A stretch of 5,175 nucleotides of DNA, from the NCBI GenBank assembly GCA_023260315.1, contig JALQVQ010000022.1, forward strand, positions 1-5,175, given 5' to 3'. Positions within the stretch are counted from its first letter, which is position 1. The number at the start of each line of letters is the position of its first letter. Below the pieces are notes generated by a model, which was not told the DNA's origin, did no database searches, and worked only from the letters and a program-made list of their open reading frames with translations. This document shows, one piece after another, positions 1 through 5,175 of this stretch. The stretch is from Burkholderiaceae bacterium (GTDB lineage Bacteria > Pseudomonadota > Gammaproteobacteria > Burkholderiales > Burkholderiaceae_C). The translations under genes and the position numbers were made by a program.

Positions 1-465
1 CCTGCGCCCGCAGGCCCGACTGGCCGAGGCTTCATGCCGGTATTGGCAGGTTTAGCGATTCCCAAAACAGCACCCGACCGTGCCGCCGCTGAGAAGGTGG
101 TTGCGCACCTGTTGAAGCCGGAAGTGCAGTTGGCCATGTTGAAGGCAACCAATTTCTTCCCAACCGCGGAAGTGACGATTCCAGGCGACTTCCCACCGGC
201 TGTGGGTATCTCTGCCGCAGCAGTGAAAGCACAGGCGGGTTCAGCGGATGCAAACCCCGGTATGTTGCCCGCAGGTTTGGGCAATCTGGGCGGCAAGTTC
301 AATCAAGTGTATGTGGATGCTTTTGAGCGCATCGTATTGGCGGGGCAGCCCATCAAGCCGGTGTTGGATGAGCAAGCCGCAGCATTGCGCGCCATCATGG
401 TTGAGGCCAATGCACCCTGCTGGGAGCCTGACAAAATCTCAGCTGGTGCGTGTCCTGTTAAGTAA
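1..465 (+). CDS. ABC transporter sugar-binding protein, C-terminal part (5' end cut by window)
   Basis: C-terminal 154 residues of an extracellular solute-binding protein of the MalE-like (family 1) group, the periplasmic receptor that hands its ligand to the permeases encoded next. The frame is open from base 1 and ends at TAA 463-465; the first internal ATG (34) is not a start, because the family motif begins before it (GPTGRGFMPVLAGLAIPKTA, residues 6-25 of the fragment). This motif is typical of the family: a glycine/proline-rich turn, then the strand 'LAGLAIPKTAPD' and a helix with 'AAEKVVAHLLKPEVQ'. Further on is a helix-rich end (FNQVYVDAFERIVLAG) and a tail with two cysteines (APCWEPDKISAGACPVK) that could form a periplasmic disulfide. 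The signal peptide and first lobe lie outside the window. The ligand cannot be read from this part; the downstream hydrolase suggests a small glycoside. Family assignment is firm, substrate is inference. Confidence 0.9.
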   Translation, partial: PAPAGPTGRGFMPVLAGLAIPKTAPDRAAAEKVVAHLLKPEVQLAMLKATNFFPTAEVTIPGDFPPAVGISAAAVKAQAGSADANPGMLPAGLGNLGGKFNQVYVDAFERIVLAGQPIKPVLDEQAAALRAIMVEANAPCWEPDKISAGACPVK

Positions 466-489
466 ACCTTAATAAATCGGTGTCGACGT

Positions 490-516
490 AAACCCACACG
501 CCTCGCGTGTGGGTTT
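490..516 (+). promoter_or_regulatory. Intercistronic stem-loop between binding-protein and permease genes
   Basis: A perfect inverted repeat: left arm 490-501 (AAACCCACACGC) pairs with right arm 505-516 (GCGTGTGGGTTT), with a 3-base loop CTC. The stem can be extended by a T-G wobble (489/517) and a G-C pair (488/518). It starts 24 bases after the stop of the binding-protein gene and ends 13 bases before the ATG of permease 1. Only three T residues close the right arm and no further U-run follows, so it is not a textbook intrinsic terminator. By analogy with malE-malF type junctions it probably acts as a leaky terminator or as a 3' barrier that stabilises the binding-protein mRNA, lowering permease expression relative to the receptor. 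The structure is seen directly; the role is inferred. Confidence 0.6.
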
Positions 517-529
517 GCAGGCTGCATTT

Positions 530-1378
530 ATGACCAATAAATCTCTACCTTACTGGCTCATCGCGCCCGCGGCTTTATTCACGGTAGCGCTGTTCCTGTA
601 CCCGCTCAGCTTGGTGACGCTGGAGGCATTTACGGCCAAGAGCGGTGGCTATTCGCTTGAGAACTTCCAGACCATGGTGGGGCATTGGAAGTTTGGCACC
701 GCGTTAAAGAACACGCTATTGTTGACCGCACTGGTGGTGCCTTTACAGATGGTTGTTGCGCTGTCGTTGGCGCAGTTGTTAACCCGTGTGAAGTCGGGAC
801 GTGACACCTTGCTTTACGTTTGGACGATTCCGCTTGGTATCTCCGATTTGGCTGCTGGCATTATTTGGCTGGGTATTTTTGAGCAAACAGGTTTTTTAAA
901 CAGTGCGCTGATAGGGCTGGGCGTTGTGGATGCGCCCGTTTCTATATTGGGATTCAACGATACGTTCGCCACCCTGGTGGCGATTGTGTTGGCTGAAATT
1001 TGGCGCTCTACAGCGATCGTGTTGGTCATCTTGGTATCCGGTATTGGCCTGATTCCCAAGGAATACGCTGAGGCCGCCGAGGTATTTGGAGCAGGTGCTT
1101 GGGCCAAATTCACCAAAGTGACTCTGCCTTTGTTGCGTCCCAGTTTACAAACCGCATTGATCTTACGGTCCATCCTGGCACTTGAGGTTTTTGCGGTGGT
1201 GGCTGCGTTGTCTGGTACCAAGTTCCCCGTGCTGATGGGCGAGACCTACAACTGGCAATTTGCGTTGCAAGATGGCCCTGTTGCGGCCGCCTTTGCACTC
1301 GTTATTTTGACGCTGTCGGTTGGTGTGACTTTGGTTTACCTGCGTTGGTTACGCGTGCCACGAGGGGCGGGCTTATGA
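530..1378 (+). CDS. ABC transporter permease, MalF-like sugar permease 1
   Basis: Inner-membrane subunit of a carbohydrate-uptake ABC importer (binding-protein-dependent permease family), 282 residues. It opens with the family signature 'YWLIAPAALF...FLYPL' (residues 8-26), which is the first membrane helix. About six helices are visible: roughly 8-29, 60-85, 94-116, 146-170, 206-228 and 250-273. The cytoplasmic EAA loop that docks on the ATPase is intact: EAA at 181-183, Gly187 and Leu-Pro at 199-200, in the context EYAEAAEVFGAGAWAKF. The ATG at 530 is preferred over an upstream in-frame GTG at 509, because that GTG lies in the right arm of the stem-loop and would add seven unneeded residues before the signature. 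A weak purine stretch (GCAGG, 517-521) sits about eight bases before the ATG. The stop overlaps the start of the next permease gene (ATGA). Family very sure; substrate unknown from this protein alone. Confidence 0.95.
   Translation: MTNKSLPYWLIAPAALFTVALFLYPLSLVTLEAFTAKSGGYSLENFQTMVGHWKFGTALKNTLLLTALVVPLQMVVALSLAQLLTRVKSGRDTLLYVWTIPLGISDLAAGIIWLGIFEQTGFLNSALIGLGVVDAPVSILGFNDTFATLVAIVLAEIWRSTAIVLVILVSGIGLIPKEYAEAAEVFGAGAWAKFTKVTLPLLRPSLQTALILRSILALEVFAVVAALSGTKFPVLMGETYNWQFALQDGPVAAAFALVILTLSVGVTLVYLRWLRVPRGAGL
1362..1367 (+). promoter_or_regulatory. Ribosome binding site for permease 2
   Basis: GAGGGG lies seven bases before the ATG at 1375 and inside the last codons of permease 1. It is the clearest Shine-Dalgarno sequence in the window and decides the start at 1375 over the in-frame TTG at 1345. 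The other operon junctions have much weaker candidates and probably rely on translational coupling. Confidence 0.8.
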
Positions 1379-2208
1379 GCACACCGTTGATCACGATTGA
1401 TGTTGCTCAAAGGCGGCTACGGCGTCTGCTGCTGGTAGGGGCGGCGATTGCGACGGTCTGGGTACTGCTACCCATTTATTTTCTGGTGGTCAATGCGTGG
1501 TCATCTCAAGAGGCGGTGAACGCGTTTCCAAAAGCGTTCGTTCCTGAGATGAATCACGAGAGTTTGTCATTTTTGCTTGGCTTTGACGGCGTGCTGACCT
1601 CGTTGGTGAATTCACTAATCGTGGCTGCAATCACGATGGTTTTCAGTATCGGGTTGGGTGCCCCTGCGGGCTATGCGTTGGCCCGCTACGAGTTCAGGGG
1701 TAAGGGGACGTTCCGCTTACTTATTTTGCTGACCCGTGCCTTCCCGCTGCCGCTACTGGCTTTGCCCTTGACGGTTCTTTATATCCGGCTCGGTGTTGAC
1801 GACACCCTCGTCGGGCTGGCGTTGGTACACACCATGCTGGCCTTGCCGTTTGCGGTGCTCATTACGTTCTCATTATTTAGCGGGGTGCCCACTGAGCTGG
1901 AGGAGGCGGCCTGGGTATTTGGGTGCACCAAAGTGCAAGCCTTCAGGCGAGTGGTGTTGCCGATTGCGTTGCCTGGGTTGGCTGCGTCCGCGATTTTTGC
2001 TTTCGTCATCTCGTGGAACGAGGTGTTCGCCAGTTCCGTCCTGATGATTCAGAACCGCACACTCACTGCTTTCTTGCTTCAAAACCTCGATGTATCACCC
2101 ATGCACATGAAGTTTGCGGGTGGCGCTTTGTTGGTTTTGCCTGCAGCGACCTTCATGTTTTTAATCCGTAAGCATCTCTTTGCGATGTGGGGCATTTCGA
2201 ATCGTTAA
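1375..2208 (+). CDS. ABC transporter permease, MalG-like sugar permease 2
   Basis: Second inner-membrane subunit of the importer, 277 residues, the usual size for MalG-type carbohydrate permeases. The N-terminus is a short basic cytoplasmic tail (QRRLRR, 12-17) followed by helix 1 (about 18-40). Further helices are at about 74-95, 114-137, 143-168, 201-223 and 248-264. The region 'NSLIVAAITMVFSIGLGAPAGYALAR' contains the family's typical start of the transmembrane domain, ending in AGYALARYEF (98-107). The EAA coupling loop is complete: ELEEAAWVFGCTK with EAA at 177-179, Gly183 and Leu-Pro at 195-196, followed by the MalG-like 'FVISWNEVFAS' helix (220-230). The ATG overlaps the TGA of permease 1, so translation is probably coupled. 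The protein ends in MWGISNR, a shortened form of the C-terminal tail that in MalG reaches towards the ATPase interface. It forms a heterodimeric pore with permease 1. Confidence 0.95.
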   Translation: MSTPLITIDVAQRRLRRLLLVGAAIATVWVLLPIYFLVVNAWSSQEAVNAFPKAFVPEMNHESLSFLLGFDGVLTSLVNSLIVAAITMVFSIGLGAPAGYALARYEFRGKGTFRLLILLTRAFPLPLLALPLTVLYIRLGVDDTLVGLALVHTMLALPFAVLITFSLFSGVPTELEEAAWVFGCTKVQAFRRVVLPIALPGLAASAIFAFVISWNEVFASSVLMIQNRTLTAFLLQNLDVSPMHMKFAGGALLVLPAATFMFLIRKHLFAMWGISNR

Positions 2209-2211
2209 CTT

Positions 2212-3258
2212 ATGGCAAATATTGCAATTCAAAACGTCACCAAATCCTTTGGGAGCTATGACGCTCTCAAGGGGATTGGATTGGCGGTGGCTGACCAAGA
2301 GTTTTTGGTCCTGTTAGGCGCGTCCGGTTGCGGTAAATCAACGTTGCTGCGCATCATTGCAGGTCTCGAAACGGCTGATATCGGCGAGGTGCATGTCGGT
2401 GGTGAGCGCATCGATCAGTTGCAGGCCAAAGATCGACGGCTGGCCATGGTGTTTCAAAACTATGCCGTGTTTCCACACCTAACGGTATTTGAAAACATCG
2501 CGTTTGGTTTGCGCATGCAAAAGCGCCCGCAGGAGATCGTATCGGCCAAGGTTAATCAGGTCGCTCGCATGGTCCACCTAGAGGCGTTACTGGATCGGTA
2601 TTCGGGGCAGTTGTCCGGCGGGCAACGCCAGCGCGTGGCCCTGGCACGTGCGTTGGCAGTTGAGCCGCGCGTGATGCTGATGGACGAACCCCTGTCGAAT
2701 TTGGATGCGTTATTGCGCCTTGAGATGCGCGCCGAATTGAAGTCGATTTTGGCAGCAAGCAAAACCACCACCATTTATGTCACGCACGATCAAGTCGAGG
2801 CCATGAGTTTGGCGGATCGCATTGCCGTCATGCACCAAGGCGTGATCGTGCAGTGCGATACACCGTTGGAGATTTACAGAAACCCTGTCAACACCTTCGT
2901 TGCCGGATTTATCGGTAATCCGCCGATGAACTTTATCCCCGCACACGCGGTTCAGGACGGCATTTTTGAGGCGCGGGGTCTGCGCTTACACGGCCCGCTG
3001 GGGTACCGTGAACTGCTGCTCGGCATTCGACCTGAGGACATGCAGGTTGGTGACGCCGGGTTTAGTTGCCAAGCCGATTTGATCGAACCGTTGGGTCCCA
3101 ACGTATTGGTGACGGATGTTCAGGATAGCGCGGTATTCAGGGCGGCGTTGAGCAGTACCGCAACACTATCAAAAGGGCAATCAATTTTTTTACAACCTGA
3201 CTTAGAGCGTGTTCGTTGGTTCACGCCCGAGGGTCAATCAGTGAAGTCAGAATCATGA
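2212..3258 (+). CDS. ABC transporter ATP-binding protein, MalK/UgpC family
   Basis: Energy-coupling ATPase of the importer, 348 residues, acting as a dimer on the cytoplasmic face. All nucleotide-binding motifs are present: Walker A GASGCGKST (36-44), Q-loop Gln82 in FQNYAVFPH, signature LSGGQ (134-138), Walker B VMLMDEP (154-160, catalytic Glu159), D-loop SNLD (162-165) and switch His192 in THDQVEAM. After the ATPase domain come the MalK/UgpC-subfamily marks 'IYRNPVNTFVAGFIGNPPMN' (221-240) and LLGIRPEDM (269-277), which begin the C-terminal regulatory (TOBE/OB) domain of about 100 residues. Length is close to UgpC and a little shorter than MalK of enteric bacteria. The start is three bases after the stop of permease 2, with no good Shine-Dalgarno sequence; coupling is likely. 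The stop overlaps the ATG of the hydrolase gene. Such ATPases can serve several sugar importers, so it does not by itself define the substrate. Confidence 0.95.
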   Translation: MANIAIQNVTKSFGSYDALKGIGLAVADQEFLVLLGASGCGKSTLLRIIAGLETADIGEVHVGGERIDQLQAKDRRLAMVFQNYAVFPHLTVFENIAFGLRMQKRPQEIVSAKVNQVARMVHLEALLDRYSGQLSGGQRQRVALARALAVEPRVMLMDEPLSNLDALLRLEMRAELKSILAASKTTTIYVTHDQVEAMSLADRIAVMHQGVIVQCDTPLEIYRNPVNTFVAGFIGNPPMNFIPAHAVQDGIFEARGLRLHGPLGYRELLLGIRPEDMQVGDAGFSCQADLIEPLGPNVLVTDVQDSAVFRAALSSTATLSKGQSIFLQPDLERVRWFTPEGQSVKSES

Positions 3259-4547
3259 GTACAAGTACCCTATCGAGCTCGGAAGAGATGTTGAGCGAGG
3301 CTCAGCGCATTCTGCGGCTCAACGATAAAGGCAGCTATACGGTCCCCACGCACGGTCTGTATCCATTTCAGTGGAATTGGGACTCTTGCCTTACGGCTCT
3401 CGGGCAGGCCTCTTTCGACGAGTCTCGCGCATGGCAAGAAATTGAATCGTTGGTCGCTCACCAGTGGGAAGACGGTATGGTGCCGCATATCGTCTTTCAT
3501 GTCTTCGATGACGGCTACTTCCCTGGACCAGCTGTCTGGGGGACGGGTCGTGCTACGCCGACCTCCGGCATCACACAACCACCCGTGATGGGGTTGGTCA
3601 TCGAGCAATTATGGAACCGTGGTTCACAATCCGATGCGCTAAAAGGACGATGCCGCCAATTGGTCAACGCGGCGAATCGCTGGCATGCATGGTTTTACGC
3701 TTGCCGTGATCCACAAGACACGGGCTTGGTCGCTCTGCTACACCCCTGGGAGTCGGGTCGGGATAACTCTTGTGACTGGGATACGGCGTTGGCGGCGGTA
3801 CCCGCAGATCACGTAACCCCCTACACCCGTCGGGATACGCAACACGTCGATTCAAGTCAACGTCCCACGAAATTTGAATACGATCGGTATATCGCGTTGG
3901 TTGAGCTGTTTCGAGCTTGTCATTGGGACAACACGAAGTTGCATGACGCCTCGCCGTTTCAAGTGGTGGATCCTGGTTTTAATGCGATCTTGATTCACTC
4001 GGATCAAGCCCTCGCGCGACTGGCCGCAGCAATTGGTGAGGTGGCGATTAGTGAGATGGCTGAGGCGCGCGCCAGTCGTGCACTGCAGGCGATGGACACA
4101 TTGTGGAGCGCTGATAAAGGCCAATATGTTGCTTTCGACCGCATCAAAAAGCGGCCCGTTGACAGCGCCAGTATTGGCGGTTTGTTGCCCGTATTGGTAT
4201 TGCCCGAGGGACACCCGAACCAATCGCAGGTATGCCAACGCATCGGGCAGATCTTAGACCGCGCACCTTACGGCGTCGCCAGTCATGATCCGGATGACAC
4301 CCGGTTTGACAGCAAACGGTATTGGCGCGGTCCCTCCTGGTTGGTCGTGAATTACTTGCTCATCAAAGGTTTGACCCAGAACGCACAGCCAGAACTGGCA
4401 GAGCGCATTCGCCAAGCCAGTTTGCGATCCATTGCGAAAAGCGGCTGTGCTGAATACTACGACCCCTATACCGCGGAGCCACTTGGTGGCAAAACTTTCA
4501 CATGGACAGCGGCAATGGTTATTGAGTTTTTGCGGGATGTCCGCTGA
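3255..4547 (+). CDS. GH63-like glycoside hydrolase, probable glucosylglycerate/mannosylglycerate hydrolase
   Basis: Predicted cytoplasmic alpha-glycosidase of the (alpha/alpha)6-barrel clan, 430 residues, with no signal peptide. Family marks: GLYPFQWNWDSC (34-45), QPPVMGLVIEQLW (108-120), HPWESGRDNSCDWD (163-176), RYWRGPSWLVVNYLL (365-379) and a C-terminal EYYDPYTAEPLGG...FTWTAA (400-420). Asp170 in ESGRDNS is the expected general acid, Glu408 the probable general base, and Tyr36, Trp40, Trp42, Asp43, Tyr88, Trp165, Tyr366 and Trp367 the expected substrate-pocket set. As I recall the characterised Mycolicibacterium hassiacum glucosylglycerate hydrolase and Thermus mannosylglycerate hydrolase, their lengths (about 420-450) and these residues agree closely. 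The likely reaction is hydrolysis of glucosyl- or mannosylglycerate into hexose and glycerate. The ATG at 3255 overlaps the ATPase stop (ATGA); an in-frame TTG at 3216 is less likely. Position next to an importer implies the substrate enters intact. Family is sure; the exact substrate (another short alpha-glucoside is possible) is inferred. Confidence 0.8.
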   Translation: MSTSTLSSSEEMLSEAQRILRLNDKGSYTVPTHGLYPFQWNWDSCLTALGQASFDESRAWQEIESLVAHQWEDGMVPHIVFHVFDDGYFPGPAVWGTGRATPTSGITQPPVMGLVIEQLWNRGSQSDALKGRCRQLVNAANRWHAWFYACRDPQDTGLVALLHPWESGRDNSCDWDTALAAVPADHVTPYTRRDTQHVDSSQRPTKFEYDRYIALVELFRACHWDNTKLHDASPFQVVDPGFNAILIHSDQALARLAAAIGEVAISEMAEARASRALQAMDTLWSADKGQYVAFDRIKKRPVDSASIGGLLPVLVLPEGHPNQSQVCQRIGQILDRAPYGVASHDPDDTRFDSKRYWRGPSWLVVNYLLIKGLTQNAQPELAERIRQASLRSIAKSGCAEYYDPYTAEPLGGKTFTWTAAMVIEFLRDVR

Positions 4548-4556
4548 TAATTGCGC

Positions 4557-5175
4557 ATGTCTATACAACAGCTCGCTGAGGACTTGGGCCTCTCGATTTC
4601 GACCGTCTCACGGGCCCTCAACGGGTATTCCGATGTTTCTGAATCCACCCGCGAGCGAGTGACCGCGCGGGCAGCCGCGCTGAACTACACGCCTCATCCG
4701 GGCGCGCGCAGTCTCAAGTCAGGTAAGTCATATGCGGTTGGCGTGATTTTGCCGGCCAACGAGGTCACTGGCGGCTTCATGGATCCGATGTATTCCAGCT
4801 TACTCGGGGGTGTGAGCCGTGGGCTGAAAGCGGGCGGCTATAACCTCGTGGTCAGTACCACCAGCGGCTTGCCTGTTAAGGCAGAGTTGGCCCTTTACGA
4901 TCAGTTCCTGCGTGCCAAATGGTTCGATGGTTACATCATCGTGCGCACCCGAATTGACGACCCGCGTGTGACGGCGCTATTGAAACATCAAGTGCCGTTT
5001 GTAACTTACGGGCGCACCGAGACTGAGGGTAACGAGTTTTGGGTTGATACGGATAACGAGCAGGCGTTCTTCTTGGCAACCCAGCGTCAAATTGCTTTTG
5101 GCCATCGCAACATTGCATTGCTTAACGGCCCAGAAGAATTCATGTTCGCGGCACTGCGCGAGCGGGGCTATACCC
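4557..5175 (+). CDS. LacI-family transcriptional regulator, N-terminal part (3' end cut by window)
   Basis: First 206 residues of a LacI/GalR-type repressor; the reading frame is open to the window edge. The N-terminal helix-turn-helix is clear (SIQQLAEDLGLSISTVSRAL, 2-21; recognition helix around 14-21), followed by the third helix VSESTRERV (27-35) and the hinge TPHPGARSLKSG (45-56), where Leu53 would be the minor-groove wedge. The effector-binding domain starts at AVGVILPAN (60-68) and continues through FDGYIIVRTR (123-132), VPFVTYGR (146-153), WVDTDNEQA (162-170) and FGHRNIALLNGP (181-192), all at family positions; Arg153 and Asp166 are the usual ligand-contact sites. The gene begins nine bases after the hydrolase stop, with only a poor Shine-Dalgarno sequence, so it is probably the last gene or a late gene of the operon and would control its own synthesis. 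A TTG at 4551 is an alternative start adding two residues. The inducer is likely the imported glycoside or its hydrolysis product (inference). Confidence 0.9.
   Translation, partial: MSIQQLAEDLGLSISTVSRALNGYSDVSESTRERVTARAAALNYTPHPGARSLKSGKSYAVGVILPANEVTGGFMDPMYSSLLGGVSRGLKAGGYNLVVSTTSGLPVKAELALYDQFLRAKWFDGYIIVRTRIDDPRVTALLKHQVPFVTYGRTETEGNEFWVDTDNEQAFFLATQRQIAFGHRNIALLNGPEEFMFAALRERGYT

Noticed and set aside
488..518. Full intrinsic terminator ending the operon after the binding-protein gene
   Set aside because: No U-tract beyond three T residues follows the stem, and the tightly linked permease genes need readthrough from upstream because no promoter is evident in the gap.
509..529. GTG at 509 as the start of permease 1
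   Set aside because: It falls inside the right arm of the strong stem-loop and has no upstream ribosome binding site; ATG 530 directly precedes the family's N-terminal pattern.
814..1221. 135-codon open frame on the minus strand inside permease 1
   Set aside because: It lies wholly opposite a confidently assigned permease gene, has no family resemblance and no ribosome binding site; it is a by-product of codon use on the other strand.
3852..4238. 128-codon minus-strand open frame inside the hydrolase gene (with another at 3270-3608)
   Set aside because: Both overlap conserved hydrolase sequence entirely and show no recognisable domain or start signals.
4548..4556. Separate promoter or terminator between hydrolase and regulator
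   Set aside because: The gap is nine bases, with no hairpin and no convincing -10/-35 pair recognised just upstream; co-transcription is simpler.

Overview
The window carries one continuous plus-strand gene cluster: a carbohydrate-type ABC importer, a cytoplasmic glycoside hydrolase and a LacI-type repressor. Order: 3' end of a periplasmic solute-binding protein (1-465), permease 1 (530-1378), permease 2 (1375-2208), MalK/UgpC-type ATPase (2212-3258), a GH63-like hydrolase of the mannosylglycerate/glucosylglycerate hydrolase type (3255-4547), and the first 206 codons of a LacI-family regulator (4557 to the window end). Both edges cut genes.

The genes are packed as an operon. Two junctions are ATGA stop/start overlaps (1375-1378 and 3255-3258). 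Two others are 3 and 9 bases apart. The only real gap (466-529) holds a strong perfect inverted repeat between the binding-protein gene and the first permease gene, the usual place for an element that lets the binding protein be made in excess of the membrane components. No promoter is visible; it should lie upstream of the left edge.

The likely working model is: the binding protein captures a small glycoside in the periplasm, the two permeases and an ATPase dimer import it intact, the hydrolase (no signal peptide) splits it in the cytoplasm, and the LacI-type protein senses the sugar or a product and controls the operon. The hydrolase keeps an aromatic/acidic set (Tyr36, Trp40, Trp42, Asp43, Tyr88, Trp165, Asp170, Tyr366, Trp367, Glu408) that fits the GH63 enzymes acting on mannosylglycerate and glucosylglycerate. 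The best hypothesis is therefore uptake and use of a charged compatible solute, such as glucosylglycerate or mannosylglycerate, as carbon source or osmolyte. Glucosylglycerol or another short alpha-glucoside is not excluded.

The organism looks like a Gram-negative proteobacterium of moderately high GC (mid-50s percent by eye), judged from the periplasmic-type binding protein, the MalFGK-like layout and general protein style. The taxon cannot be fixed from this window. I saw no RNA genes, mobile elements, CRISPR arrays or broken genes.
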